Of a DNA stretch of 64,000 nucleotides, positions 18,376 through 27,263 are shown piece after piece. The stretch lies in the NCBI GenBank assembly GCA_965279075.1, contig CBDIHI010000012.1:496001-560000 (forward strand), in the 5' to 3' direction. The position numbers were made by a program, and so were the translations under genes. The DNA comes from SZAS-79 sp965279075. GTDB taxonomy: Bacteria > Pseudomonadota > Gammaproteobacteria > Burkholderiales > SG8-39. The notes under the pieces were generated by a model that ran no database searches, was not told where the DNA came from, and was given only the letters and a program-made list of their open reading frames with translations. Positions within the stretch are counted from its first letter, which is position 1. Every line of letters begins with the position of its first letter.

Positions 18376-19695
18376 GTGGCTGCTGCGCTCCCGCAAGCCC
18401 GTTCCGGACGCTACGGCGACCTCAAGAAGAGGCTGTTCTTCCTTCTTGGGGCGCTGCTCGTGTTCCGCGTGGGCGCGCACATCCCGGTCCCTGGTATCGA
18501 CCCCAACGTGCTGGCCGACCTTTTCAAGAGCCAGCAGGGCGGCATTCTCGGCATGTTCAACATGTTCTCGGGCGGCGCGCTGTCCCGGTTCACGATCTTC
18601 GCGCTGGGCATCATGCCGTACATTTCTGCGTCGATCATCATGCAACTGATGACTGCGGTCAGCCCGCAGCTAGAGCAGTTGCGCAAGGAAGGCGAGACCG
18701 GCCGCCGCAAGATCACGCAGTACACCCGCTACGGAACGGTGGTTCTAGCGCTGTTCCAGGCGACGGGCATATCCATTGCGCTCGAATCGCAGGCGGGCCT
18801 GGTACTTGATCCGGGCCTCATGTTCCGCGTCACCACGGTGACGACCCTGGTGACCGGCACGATGTTCCTCATGTGGCTCGGCGAGCAGATCACCGAGCGC
18901 GGTCTCGGCAACGGCATTTCGATCATCATATTTGCGGGCATTGCCGCCGGCTTGCCCAATGCCGTCGCAGGCACGCTTGAACTGGTCCGCACCGGTGCGA
19001 TGCACCCCGTGACGGCGCTGTTTATTGTCGCGGCCGTCGTGGTGGTGACCTCCTTCGTCTGCTTCGTCGAGCGCGGCCAGCGCAAGATCCTGGTCAATTA
19101 CGCCAAGCGGCAGGTCGGCAACAAGATCTACGGCGGGCAGAGCTCGCACCTGCCCTTCAAGCTCAACATGGCCGGCGTGATCCCGCCGATCTTCGCTTCC
19201 TCGCTGATTCTTTTTCCGGCAACGCTTCTGGGCTGGTTTGGCTCGGCGGAGGGCATGAACTGGCTGAAGGACGTCGCCGCGACGCTTTCCCCCGGGCAGC
19301 CCATTTACGTGATGATCTACGCCGCGCTGATCGTGTTCTTCTGCTTCTTCTACACGGCATTGCAGTACAACCCGAAGGAAACCGCGGACAACCTGAAGAA
19401 GTCCGGCGCATTCGTGCCCGGAATCAGGCCTGGCGACCAGACCGCCCGTTACCTCGAGAAGATCCTGGTTAGGCTCACGCTGGTCGGCGCGATTTACGTG
19501 ACGGTGGTGTGCCTGCTGCCCGAGTTCCTGATCCTGAAGTGGAACGTGCCTTTCTACTTCGGCGGCACGTCGCTGTTGATCATCGTGGTGGTGACCATGG
19601 ATTTCATGGCGCAGGTCCAGGCCTACGTTATGACTCACCAGTACGAAAGTCTGCTCAAGAAGGCCAACTTCAAGGGCGGCCTCACGGCCCGCTAG
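18376..19695 (+). CDS. secY: Preprotein translocase subunit SecY
   Basis: Channel subunit of the SecYEG translocon, 439 aa, with ten hydrophobic segments. The start is a GTG at 18376 giving MAAALPQARSGRYGDLKKRL; no ATG is available near the N terminus. Family blocks include VFRVGAHIPVPGIDP, GIMPYISASIIMQL, the plug-adjacent GGILGMFNMFSGGAL, and FYTALQYNPKETADNLKKSG in the cytoplasmic loop that binds SecA. It follows rplO by 21 bases. Confidence 0.98.
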   Translation: MAAALPQARSGRYGDLKKRLFFLLGALLVFRVGAHIPVPGIDPNVLADLFKSQQGGILGMFNMFSGGALSRFTIFALGIMPYISASIIMQLMTAVSPQLEQLRKEGETGRRKITQYTRYGTVVLALFQATGISIALESQAGLVLDPGLMFRVTTVTTLVTGTMFLMWLGEQITERGLGNGISIIIFAGIAAGLPNAVAGTLELVRTGAMHPVTALFIVAAVVVVTSFVCFVERGQRKILVNYAKRQVGNKIYGGQSSHLPFKLNMAGVIPPIFASSLILFPATLLGWFGSAEGMNWLKDVAATLSPGQPIYVMIYAALIVFFCFFYTALQYNPKETADNLKKSGAFVPGIRPGDQTARYLEKILVRLTLVGAIYVTVVCLLPEFLILKWNVPFYFGGTSLLIIVVVTMDFMAQVQAYVMTHQYESLLKKANFKGGLTAR

Positions 19696-19715
19696 AAGGA
19701 GAAGCGAAGCAATTT

Positions 19716-19934
19716 ATGTCGAAGGAAGACGTGATCCAGATGGCGGGCGAGATTGTCGAGAACCTGCCAAACGCCACATTCCGGGTCAAGCTGGAGAACG
19801 GGCACGTCGTCCTCGGGCACATTTCCGGGAAGATGCGGATGCATTACATCCGGATCCTGCCGGGGGACAAGGTCACGGTCGAACTGACCCCGTACGACCT
19901 TTCGCGGGCACGTATCGTGTTCCGCGCGAAGTAG
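19716..19934 (+). CDS. infA: Translation initiation factor IF-1
   Basis: OB-fold initiation factor, 72 aa, standard length. MSKEDVIQMAGEIVENLPNA and SGKMRMHYIRILPGDKV are conserved. The ATG at 19716 lies 20 bases after secY with AGAAGGAG upstream. It is encoded between secY and rpmJ, as in other Betaproteobacteria. Confidence 0.98.
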   Translation: MSKEDVIQMAGEIVENLPNATFRVKLENGHVVLGHISGKMRMHYIRILPGDKVTVELTPYDLSRARIVFRAK

Positions 19935-19950
19935 GTAACAGGAGAGCACC

Positions 19951-20064
19951 ATGAAAGTGATGGCTTCGGTAAAGAAAATCTGCCGCAAGTGCAAAATCGT
20001 CCGCCGCAAGCGCGTGGTCAGGGTCATCTGCACCGATCCGCGCCACAAGCAGCGGCAAGGGTAA
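19951..20064 (+). CDS. rpmJ: 50S ribosomal protein L36 (zinc-ribbon form)
   Basis: Smallest ribosomal protein, 37 aa: it begins MKVMASVKKICRKCK and ends DPRHKQRQG. The zinc ribbon is complete (C11, C14, C27, H32), so this is the zinc-binding form. It is preceded by AGGAGAG and lies 16 bases after infA. It is too short for many gene finders. Confidence 0.97.
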   Translation: MKVMASVKKICRKCKIVRRKRVVRVICTDPRHKQRQG

Positions 20065-20068
20065 TACG

Positions 20069-20097
20069 TTGAACAAACAGGATATTTCGGATATAAT
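20069..20097 (+). promoter_or_regulatory. Internal promoter before rpsM
   Basis: TTGAAC at 20069-20074 and TATAAT at 20092-20097 with 17-base spacing lie in the 102-base gap after rpmJ. It would drive the alpha section (rpsM-rpsK-rpsD-rpoA-rplQ). Confidence 0.72.
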
Positions 20098-20166
20098 CAT
20101 CGGTTTTCCATTTGTCCCGTTGATGATGTCCCCAGACCTAGCTTCACAAAGGATCGCGGAGTAACC

Positions 20167-20547
20167 ATGGCTCGTATCGCCGGAATAAACATTCCCAACC
20201 ACCAGCATGCCGACGTTGCGCTGACCGCGATTTTCGGCATTGGCCACGCTCGTGCACAGGCCATCTGCAAGGCTGCCGGCATCATCGGCACGCGCAAGAT
20301 GAAGGACCTGGCGGACGCCGAAGTCGACCGCTTGCGCGAGGCCGTGGCTAAATTCACCGTCGAAGGCGATCTGCGCCGCGAGGTGTCGATGAGCATCAAG
20401 CGGCTGATGGACCTCGGCTGCTACCGTGGCCTGCGGCACCGCAAGGGCCTGCCCGTCCGCGGGCAGCGCACGCGCACGAACGCTCGCACCCGCAAGGGGC
20501 CGCGCAAGGCTGCCATCGCCGGAAAAGCGGCGCCGAGCAAGGGCTGA
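20167..20547 (+). CDS. rpsM: 30S ribosomal protein S13
   Basis: Small-subunit head protein contacting P-site tRNA, 126 aa. MARIAGINIPNHQHADVALT, IFGIGHARAQAIC and the C-terminal GLPVRGQRTRTNARTRKGPR are standard. It is the first gene of the alpha section. AAAGGATCGCGGAG precedes the ATG. Confidence 0.98.
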   Translation: MARIAGINIPNHQHADVALTAIFGIGHARAQAICKAAGIIGTRKMKDLADAEVDRLREAVAKFTVEGDLRREVSMSIKRLMDLGCYRGLRHRKGLPVRGQRTRTNARTRKGPRKAAIAGKAAPSKG

Positions 20548-20576
20548 TCGCCCGGTAACGAATCTCTAGGAAACAC

Positions 20577-20990
20577 ATGGCCAAGATCCCAAACCAGCAG
20601 CAGATCCAGTCCGCCGCGCGGGCACGCAAGAAGGTGAAGAAGAACGTCGCCGAGGGCATCGCCCACGTGCATGCGTCGTTCAACAATACCATCATCACGA
20701 TCACCGACCGGCAGGGCAACGCCCTGTCGTGGGCAACCTCGGGCAACGCGGGCTTCAAGGGTTCGCGCAAGTCAACGCCCTTTGCGGCACAGATCGCTGC
20801 CGAGCGCGCGGGCCGCGCGGCGCAGGAGTGCGGCGTGAAGAATATCGAAGTGCGTATCAAGGGTCCCGGCCCCGGGCGTGAATCGGCCGTGCGCGCGCTG
20901 AACGCCATCGGCATGAAGATCAGCAGCATCGCGGACGTCACGCCGGTGCCCCACAACGGCTGTCGCGCGCCCAAGAAACGCCGCGTCTAA
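20577..20990 (+). CDS. rpsK: 30S ribosomal protein S11
   Basis: Platform protein of 137 aa. HVHASFNNTIITITDRQGNA, KGSRKSTPFAAQIAAERA and the C-terminal DVTPVPHNGCRAPKKRRV are diagnostic. It follows rpsM by 29 bases. Confidence 0.98.
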   Translation: MAKIPNQQQIQSAARARKKVKKNVAEGIAHVHASFNNTIITITDRQGNALSWATSGNAGFKGSRKSTPFAAQIAAERAGRAAQECGVKNIEVRIKGPGPGRESAVRALNAIGMKISSIADVTPVPHNGCRAPKKRRV

Positions 20991-21005
20991 GGTCAAGGAG
21001 AAATC

Positions 21006-21635
21006 ATGGCAAGGAACCTCGACGCGAAGTGCCGTCAGTGCCGCCGGGAAGGCGAGAAGCTCTTCCTGAAGGGCGAGAAATGCTTCACCGACAAGTGCGC
21101 TATCGAACGCCGCGCGTACGCCCCCGGCCAGCACGGCCAGAAGAGCGGCATGCGCCTGTCCGACTACGGCAAGCAGCTGCGTGAGAAGCAGAAAATGCGC
21201 CGCATCTACGGCATCCTCGAACGCCAGTTCCGCAAGATCTACGCCGAGGCCGATCGCAAGAAAGGTATCACTGGCGAGAACCTGCTCCAGCTTCTCGAGT
21301 CGCGCCTGGATACGGTGGTCTTCCGCATGGGTTTCGGCGCCTCGCGTTCGGAGTCACGCCAGATCGTGCGCCACAACGGCATCCTCGTGAATGCGAAGCG
21401 GGTGAACATCCCCTCGTACTTCGTGAAGCCCGGTGACGTGGTGGAAGTCGCAGGCCCGGCCAAGGATCAGCTGCGGATCAAGGCGGCGGCCGAGGCGACC
21501 GAGAGCCGCGGAGTGCCGGAGTGGCTGGAAGTCGACGCCAAGGCGCTGAAAGGCACCTTCAAGAACCTGCCGCAGCGTTCGGAGCTTCCCGCCTCGATCA
21601 ACGAAAGCCTGGTGGTCGAGCTTTATTCGAAGTAA
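21006..21635 (+). CDS. rpsD: 30S ribosomal protein S4 (zinc-binding form)
   Basis: Assembly initiator of the small subunit, 209 aa. The N terminus carries four Cys (C9, C12, C26, C31) forming the zinc-binding version of S4, unlike the E. coli form. The S4 RNA-binding domain is at RLDTVVFRMGFGASRSESRQ. In E. coli S4 represses the alpha operon by binding a leader pseudoknot before rpsM; I could not verify an equivalent here. Confidence 0.98.
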   Translation: MARNLDAKCRQCRREGEKLFLKGEKCFTDKCAIERRAYAPGQHGQKSGMRLSDYGKQLREKQKMRRIYGILERQFRKIYAEADRKKGITGENLLQLLESRLDTVVFRMGFGASRSESRQIVRHNGILVNAKRVNIPSYFVKPGDVVEVAGPAKDQLRIKAAAEATESRGVPEWLEVDAKALKGTFKNLPQRSELPASINESLVVELYSK

Positions 21636-21662
21636 CGCAGCGCAGTAACCGCAATCAGCCGT

Positions 21663-21679
21663 GGCCCGGGTTTCGGGCC
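21663..21679 (+). promoter_or_regulatory. Short GC hairpin before rpoA
   Basis: GGCCCG (21663-21668) pairs with CGGGCC (21674-21679) around a GGTTT loop in the rpsD-rpoA gap. It is followed by GCGCGTTTTAC, not a full T tract. It may modulate the step from ribosomal protein to polymerase subunit expression; this is inference. Confidence 0.4.
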
Positions 21680-21711
21680 GCGCGTTTTACTTACAGGTCA
21701 GGATCGCAAAT

Positions 21712-22695
21712 ATGCCGCAGACCGGATTTCTGAAGCCGCGCATCGTAGATGTGCAGAACCTTTCCCCGTACCATGCCAAGGTGACGATGGAGCCGTTCGA
21801 GCGCGGCTACGGCCACACGCTTGGTAACGCGCTGCGCCGCGTACTGCTGTCCTCGATGCCCGGCTACGCGCCGACCGAGGTGCAGATCGTTGGCGTCGTA
21901 CACGAGTATTCGACGCTGGACGGCGTTCGCGAGGACGTGGTCGACATCCTCCTTAACCTGAAAGGTGTTGTCCTGCGCCTGCACAATCGCCAGGAAGCCA
22001 TCCTAACGCTCAAGAAGAAGGGCGAGGGTCCGGTGACGGCCGCCGACATCGAGGAGCAGCACGACGTCGAGATCGTCAACCCCGAGCACGTCATCGCGCA
22101 CCTTACGGCCGGCGGCAAGCTCGAGATGCAGATCAAGGTCGAGATGGGCCGCGGCTACGTGCCGGGCAACATGCGTTACCTGCCGGAAGAGACCAAGGGC
22201 ATCGGCCGCGTCATCCTCGACGCATCGTTCAGCCCGGTCCGCCGCGTGTCGTACCTCGTCGAGTCGGCCCGCGTGGAGCAGCGCACCGACCTCGACAAGC
22301 TGGTCATCGATATCGAAACCAACGGTGCGATCGAGCCCGAGGAGTCGATCCGCTACGCAGCGCGCATCCTGGTTGACCAGCTTTCGGTGTTCGCTCAGCT
22401 CGAAGGCACTGCGATGCCGACCGAGATGCCGAAGTCGCCGCAGGTCGACCCTATCCTGCTGCGCCCGGTGGACGACCTCGAACTGACGGTGCGTTCGGCC
22501 AACTGCCTCAAGGCCGAGAACATCTATTACATCGGCGACCTCATCCAGCGCACGGAAACCGAGCTGCTGAAGACGCCGAATCTGGGCCGCAAGTCGCTCA
22601 ACGAGATCAAGGAAGTCCTTGCCTCGCGCGGACTGACGCTCGGCATGAAGCTCGAGAACTGGCCGCCTGCCGGCCTCGAGCACGGCAGGAACTAG
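21712..22695 (+). CDS. rpoA: DNA-directed RNA polymerase subunit alpha
   Basis: Polymerase assembly and activator-contact subunit, 327 aa. The ATG at 21712 gives MPQTGFLKPRIVDVQNL, matching the family; the GTG at 21661 in frame would add 17 residues from the leader. The N-terminal domain has EPFERGYGHTLGNALRRVLL. The C-terminal domain has VRSANCLKAENIYYIGDLIQ, containing the Arg that contacts UP-element DNA, and LLKTPNLGRKSLNEIK. Confidence 0.98.
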   Translation: MPQTGFLKPRIVDVQNLSPYHAKVTMEPFERGYGHTLGNALRRVLLSSMPGYAPTEVQIVGVVHEYSTLDGVREDVVDILLNLKGVVLRLHNRQEAILTLKKKGEGPVTAADIEEQHDVEIVNPEHVIAHLTAGGKLEMQIKVEMGRGYVPGNMRYLPEETKGIGRVILDASFSPVRRVSYLVESARVEQRTDLDKLVIDIETNGAIEPEESIRYAARILVDQLSVFAQLEGTAMPTEMPKSPQVDPILLRPVDDLELTVRSANCLKAENIYYIGDLIQRTETELLKTPNLGRKSLNEIKEVLASRGLTLGMKLENWPPAGLEHGRN

Positions 22696-22713
22696 GACAC
22701 AAAGGGATAAGCC

Positions 22714-23115
22714 ATGCGCCACGGCCACGGACTCAGAAAACTCAACCGCACCTCGAGCCACCGGCTCGCCATGTTCCGCAACATGGCGGTTTCGGTGCTG
22801 CGCCACGAGACCATCAACACCACGCTCCCGAAGGCAAAGGAACTGCGCCGGATCGTCGAGCCGCTCATCACGCTCGGCAAGGCGCCGACGCTCGCCAACC
22901 GCAGGCTGGCGTTCAACCGCCTGCGCGACCGCGAGATCGTGGGCAAGCTTTTCGACGAGCTCGGCCCGCGCTACGCCAAGCGCAACGGAGGGTACCTCAG
23001 CATCCTCAAGAACGGCTTCCGCAAGGGCGACAACGCCCCGATGGCGCTGGTCATGCTGATGGACCAGCCCGAGCAGCCGGCAGAGCCCAAGCCTGCGGAG
23101 AAGGCAGCCGCGTAA
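22714..23115 (+). CDS. rplQ: 50S ribosomal protein L17
   Basis: Large-subunit exit-side protein, 133 aa. MRHGHGLRKLNRTSSHRLAM and NGGYLSILKNGFRKGDNAPM are diagnostic. The last residues are an Ala/Pro/Glu-rich tail. It is the final gene of the super-operon and is followed by a strong terminator. Confidence 0.98.
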   Translation: MRHGHGLRKLNRTSSHRLAMFRNMAVSVLRHETINTTLPKAKELRRIVEPLITLGKAPTLANRRLAFNRLRDREIVGKLFDELGPRYAKRNGGYLSILKNGFRKGDNAPMALVMLMDQPEQPAEPKPAEKAAA

Positions 23116-23138
23116 CGGGCTGCTTTGGTGCCGCACGC

Positions 23139-23172
23139 AAAAAGGCCGGGCTTGTCCCGGCCTTTTTTTTTT
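23139..23172 (+). terminator. Intrinsic terminator of the ribosomal super-operon
   Basis: A 10-base perfect stem (AAAGGCCGGG at 23141-23150 with CCCGGCCTTT at 23156-23165, loop CTTGT) runs into a tract of ten T residues (23163-23172), 24 bases after rplQ. Confidence 0.95.
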
Positions 23173-23276
23173 CAGCAGCCGCCTGCGGTTCAATTTCGCT
23201 TCCTGCCGTCCGATAACCGTTCCTATACTTGAGGGCGGACCTTCGTTCGCGTCGCCGTAGTCGTGGACCAAAGAGG

Positions 23277-24011
23277 ATGCCGAATCCGCCTTTTGACCGA
23301 TTCGCCCGGGGCACCTTCTCCCGGCGGCTCCCTGCTCGAGGACTAGCGACCGTAGCGCTGGTCGCGGCGGGATTCGTCGCAGGCGCCGCCGCCGATCTCG
23401 GATTCACCTCGCGCGCCACTCCCGGACTGATCGCCGCCTATGCCCGCCAGTTCGGCGCCTCGGTCAGGGAGCGGGTCGCGTCGTGGGGCGATTTTTCCCG
23501 CAGCCAGAGGACGTCGCCGCGGGTGGCGCGCCTGCTACGGTCACCGGGGGCGGAAATCGAGGCGCTGCAGGCTGTCAACTCGTTCTTCAACCGGATACCA
23601 TTCCTCACGGATGCATCCCATTGGGGCGCGGAAGACTACTGGGCCACGCCTGCGGAGACCGTCGCCAGCAACGGGGGCGACTGCGAAGACTATTCGATCG
23701 CCAAGTACTTCCTGCTGAAGGAGTTTGGCGTGCCGGTCGAACGGCTTCGGATCACCTACGTAAAGGCAGTGAGGCTGAACCAAGCGCACATGGTGCTCGC
23801 ATATTACGCCGAACCGGGAGGAGAGCCCCTGATCCTCGACAATCTCGACGACCGGGTGCGGCCGGCCTCGGAGCGCGAGGACCTTGTCCCCGTCTACAGC
23901 TTCAACGATGAAGACGTGGTCCTTGTGCGGGACTCCCGCAAGGCGAACCCCCTGCAGATTCGCGCATGGCGCGACCTGCAGCAGAAGCTCGAAGCCGAGG
24001 CGCGCCTGTGA
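23277..24011 (+). CDS. lapG: LapG-type periplasmic cysteine protease (transglutaminase-like)
   Basis: Bacterial transglutaminase-like cysteine protease that releases large surface adhesins by cutting their N-terminal retention module. The 244-aa protein has an N-terminal membrane anchor or signal (residues about 23-40). The catalytic triad is C136 in NGGDCEDYS, H171 in QAHMVLAYY and D188 in LILDNL, with D135 and E137 as the calcium-site residues of LapG. I chose the ATG at 23277 (MPNPPFDRF); a GTG-type start at 23229 is possible. A TATACT element lies at 23224-23229 but no convincing -35. The stop overlaps the lapD start by 4 bases. Confidence 0.88.
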   Translation: MPNPPFDRFARGTFSRRLPARGLATVALVAAGFVAGAAADLGFTSRATPGLIAAYARQFGASVRERVASWGDFSRSQRTSPRVARLLRSPGAEIEALQAVNSFFNRIPFLTDASHWGAEDYWATPAETVASNGGDCEDYSIAKYFLLKEFGVPVERLRITYVKAVRLNQAHMVLAYYAEPGGEPLILDNLDDRVRPASEREDLVPVYSFNDEDVVLVRDSRKANPLQIRAWRDLQQKLEAEARL

Positions 24012-25957
24012 CTCTCGGCCGCCAGCTGCTGATCGGGCTTTCGATTGTGTTCGCGCTGCTGGCGCTGGGAATCGAATCGATCTACGTGCAGAACGCGCGC
24101 AGGTACCTCCAGCAGCAGCTCGAGGCTCACGCGCAGGAGACAGCCACTTCACTCGCGCTTTCGATCGGCCAGGCCATGAAAGGTCCCGATCCGGCGCTGG
24201 CGGAGACCTTCATCAACCCAGTGTTTGACCGGGGTCATTTCGCCTCGATCAGGCTGCTCGGCGTGGATGGGCGGACCCTGGTCGCCAGGGAACTCGGCAG
24301 CGTGCCCGACGAGGTTCCCGGGACGTTGATGCGGCTGCTGCCTTTCGATGCGCCCACCGGGGAGGCGCTGGTGAGCTCCGGCTGGCGCCAACTGGGGCGC
24401 GTGCTGGTCGTAGTCCACCCTCGATTCGCCTACGCCCAGCTCTGGCACACCGTCCTCGAGACGCTGGCGTGGCTGGCGGTCCTGTTCGCGCTTGCACTGT
24501 ACGCCGTGCGTCGCTTCCTGCAGGGCATCCTCCGTCCGCTGGATGCCATCGAACAGGCTGCGCTCGCGATCGCGCGCCGGGAGTTCGGCGAGGTGCGCCT
24601 GCAGGCCGGCACTCGCGAACTGCAGCGGGTCGGGGCGGCCATGAACGACCTCTCCCTAAAGCTGCGTGACGCGATCGCCGAAGAGTCCAACCGTGCCGAC
24701 CGACTCTACCAGCAGGCCTTCGAGGACCACCTGACAGGCACTTTGAACAGGCGTGGCCTGATCCAGCATGTCCAGAGCCTGCTTTCCGAAGGGACCGAGA
24801 TCTCCTCTGGCGCGCTCGCGTTCGTCGCGATGGCCGGGCTGGAGGAGGTCAACCGGGCGCTGGGCAGCGCAAAGGGCGACGAACTGGTGCAGCAACTCGG
24901 CGAAGTCGTGGCGGCGCCGGGCGACGGGGATCCGCCCATCGTGGGCCGCTGGCAGGGCGCGTCATTCGCCGCACTCCTCCCCAATCGCGACCTTGCGGGC
25001 GCCCGGTCCTGGGGCGAGGCCGTCTGCAGCCGGTTCGCCGCGCTCGCGCGAGAGCAGTCAGTACCCGCAGGCGTATCGGTGGCCGCCGGGCTCGTGCATT
25101 TCGACGCGCAACATCCGACCTGGTTCGACCTGGAGCGTCGGGCCGGACAAGCACTGGCGGAAGCCGTGCAACGTGGCGACGGCGCCAGCGTAGTCAAGCC
25201 GATGGTCGAGGATGCGAGTGAGTCGCGCACTGTGGAGGAGTGGCGCCAGCGCATCGAGAATGCACTCGCCACCGACGGGTTGGTGCTGTTCGCCCAGAAA
25301 GTCTTTTCGCTGCCCGCACGTACGGTGATGCATGCCGAGGTCATGTCGCGCCTGCGTGAATCCGATGGCCGGACCGTGGCTGCCGTAGCCTTCGTACCTG
25401 CGGCGAGCCGCCATCACCTGCTGCCGCTGATAGATCGCGCAGTGCTCGACAAGCTTTGGCACCTCCTGCCGGCCGAAGGCGCACCGGATGGCGAAATTGC
25501 GGTGAACATCTCCGCGCAGAGCCTCGCGGACGGCGGATTCCGTTCGGCGCTGGCGGAGCGGCTGGCGCAGGCGCCCGGGATCGCGCGGCGGATCGTCTTC
25601 GAAGTCGGTGGGTACGCCGCGGTACACCACCTTGAACTCGTGGCGGGATTCGCCGCGGACGTGCGCTCGAAGGGCGCCCGGTTCGCGCTGGACGGCTTCG
25701 AGCTTTCGGGCGCCTCGCTGCGCGTGGCGCACCGCCTGCTGCCAGAGTATGTAAAGCTCACCGAGAGCTATTCGCGCGGCATTGCGTCCGACGGGGACCT
25801 GCGCTTCCTGGTCGAGTCCCTGATCCGTATCGTGCGCCCGCTAGAAATACGGCTGATCGCGAGCAACGTTGAGGATCCCGAAGTCCTGGACCAACTCGCA
25901 GCGCTCGGCTTCGACGGGTTCCAGGGTTACGCCGGGGACCGTCCGGCACCGCTCTAG
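24008..25957 (+). CDS. lapD: LapD-type cyclic di-GMP receptor (degenerate GGDEF-EAL)
   Basis: Inner-membrane receptor that sequesters LapG when cyclic di-GMP is high. The 649-aa protein has TM1 (about 6-27), a LapD_MoxY-type periplasmic domain with GWRQLG (W126 is the likely LapG-contact Trp), TM2 (about 147-167), HAMP (from about 168), then GGDEF and EAL domains. Both are degenerate: the GGDEF site reads QGASF and the EAL position reads HAEVMSRL, so it should bind but not make or cut the nucleotide. The GTG start overlaps the lapG stop (GTGA). Confidence 0.87.
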   Translation: MTLGRQLLIGLSIVFALLALGIESIYVQNARRYLQQQLEAHAQETATSLALSIGQAMKGPDPALAETFINPVFDRGHFASIRLLGVDGRTLVARELGSVPDEVPGTLMRLLPFDAPTGEALVSSGWRQLGRVLVVVHPRFAYAQLWHTVLETLAWLAVLFALALYAVRRFLQGILRPLDAIEQAALAIARREFGEVRLQAGTRELQRVGAAMNDLSLKLRDAIAEESNRADRLYQQAFEDHLTGTLNRRGLIQHVQSLLSEGTEISSGALAFVAMAGLEEVNRALGSAKGDELVQQLGEVVAAPGDGDPPIVGRWQGASFAALLPNRDLAGARSWGEAVCSRFAALAREQSVPAGVSVAAGLVHFDAQHPTWFDLERRAGQALAEAVQRGDGASVVKPMVEDASESRTVEEWRQRIENALATDGLVLFAQKVFSLPARTVMHAEVMSRLRESDGRTVAAVAFVPAASRHHLLPLIDRAVLDKLWHLLPAEGAPDGEIAVNISAQSLADGGFRSALAERLAQAPGIARRIVFEVGGYAAVHHLELVAGFAADVRSKGARFALDGFELSGASLRVAHRLLPEYVKLTESYSRGIASDGDLRFLVESLIRIVRPLEIRLIASNVEDPEVLDQLAALGFDGFQGYAGDRPAPL

Positions 25958-25973
25958 CCAGGCTGGCGGGCAG

Positions 25974-27263
25974 CTAGAGCACCAGCAGCGCCCGGTAGTC
26001 GTTGACGTTCGTCAGGGTCGGCCCCGTCACCACGAGGTCTCCGATCGAGGCGAAGAATCCCCACGCGTCGTTCTGCGCAAGCAGCTTCTTCGCGTTGCTG
26101 CGACGCGCGGTGGCACGGGCGAGGGAGTCCGGGCTGAGCAGGGCGCCAGCGTTGTCCTCTGACCCGTCGATGCCGTCCGTATCGGCCGCAATGGCATGCA
26201 CGGCATCCATTCCGGCGAGTTCCACACCTACAGAAAGCAGGAATTCGCTGCAGCGGCCGCCGCGTCCTTGTGCTCGGACGGTGACCGTGCACTCCCCGCC
26301 GGAGATCAGCGCCACTGGCGGCTTGAACGGCGCACCGTAGGTGCGAACCTCCCGGGCGAGAGCGGCCATCACCTTGCCGACTTCGCTCGCCTCACCAGTA
26401 ATCGAGTCGCCCAGGATCACTGGCGTGATGCCTGCCGCGCGAAAGACCTCGCCTGCGGCCTCCAGCGAGCGATGCGCCGTGGCAATGACGCGATTCTCCG
26501 AGTGGGCGAACGCCGGATCGCCCGGTTTTGGGGTCTCCGCAACTTCGCCGCGCAATCCGCGCTCGAGGTGGCGCACCACGCTCGCCGGTGGCTCTACACC
26601 GTAGCGCGCGAGGATATCCAAGGCGTCGCCGTAAGTCGTTGGATCCGGTGCGCAGGGGCCCGAAGCGATATGGGTGGGATCGTCCCCCGTAACGTCCGAG
26701 ACCACCAAGGCGAGGATCCGCGCCCGGCATGCGGCCGCCAGCCTTCCGCCCTGGATCGACGACAGGTGCTTCCTTACGGTGTTGATCTCCTGGATCGGGG
26801 CGCCGCACATCAGCAACCGCCGCGTTACGTCTTTCAGGTCGGCCATGCCGACATCGCCCGTGGGGAGAGAAAGCAGGCTCGAGCCCCCACCGGAGACCAG
26901 GGCCAGCAGCAGGTCATCAGGGCCGAGTGCGCTGGCCAATGCGAGGATCTCGCGGGCCGCCGCCTCGCCGCTTTCGTCCGGCACCGGGTGCCCTGCTTCG
27001 ACCACGCGGATGCGCTTCGTGGGCAGGCTGTGCGCATAACGCGTGATGACGAGGCCCGACAAATTCGCATCCGCAGGCCAGTGGCGTTCGACGGCAGCAG
27101 CCATGGAGGCTGCGGCCTTGCCGGCACCGATCACCAGCGTCCTGCCCGAGGGCGGCGCGGGGAGGTGGCCAGGCACTATGGCGAGCGGATCCGCAGCGGC
27201 CACCGCAGCCCGAAAGCTCTCAAGCAGGATCCGGCGCGGGTCCACGCCGGGCAGGCTAGACAA
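25974..27263 (-). CDS. Glycerate 2-kinase (DUF4147/MOFRL family)
   Basis: Phosphorylates D-glycerate to 2-phosphoglycerate, feeding lower glycolysis; older annotations call the family hydroxypyruvate reductase TtuD. The 429-aa protein has the N-terminal nucleotide-binding part (LVIGAGKAAASMAAAVE, ALVSGGGSSLLSLP) and the C-terminal MOFRL domain (ADTDGIDGSEDNAGA, VVTGPTLTNVNDYRALLVL). It is the last gene of the minus-strand run starting at 35402 and overlaps the upstream transglutaminase-like gene by 8 bases. Glycerate could derive from sugar-acid or tartronate breakdown. Confidence 0.9.
   Translation of the reverse strand: MSSLPGVDPRRILLESFRAAVAAADPLAIVPGHLPAPPSGRTLVIGAGKAAASMAAAVERHWPADANLSGLVITRYAHSLPTKRIRVVEAGHPVPDESGEAAAREILALASALGPDDLLLALVSGGGSSLLSLPTGDVGMADLKDVTRRLLMCGAPIQEINTVRKHLSSIQGGRLAAACRARILALVVSDVTGDDPTHIASGPCAPDPTTYGDALDILARYGVEPPASVVRHLERGLRGEVAETPKPGDPAFAHSENRVIATAHRSLEAAGEVFRAAGITPVILGDSITGEASEVGKVMAALAREVRTYGAPFKPPVALISGGECTVTVRAQGRGGRCSEFLLSVGVELAGMDAVHAIAADTDGIDGSEDNAGALLSPDSLARATARRSNAKKLLAQNDAWGFFASIGDLVVTGPTLTNVNDYRALLVL

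Noticed and set aside
23173..23276. Promoter for lapG
   Set aside because: TATACT at 23224-23229 is a fair -10, but no -35 lies 16-18 bases upstream, so it was not listed.
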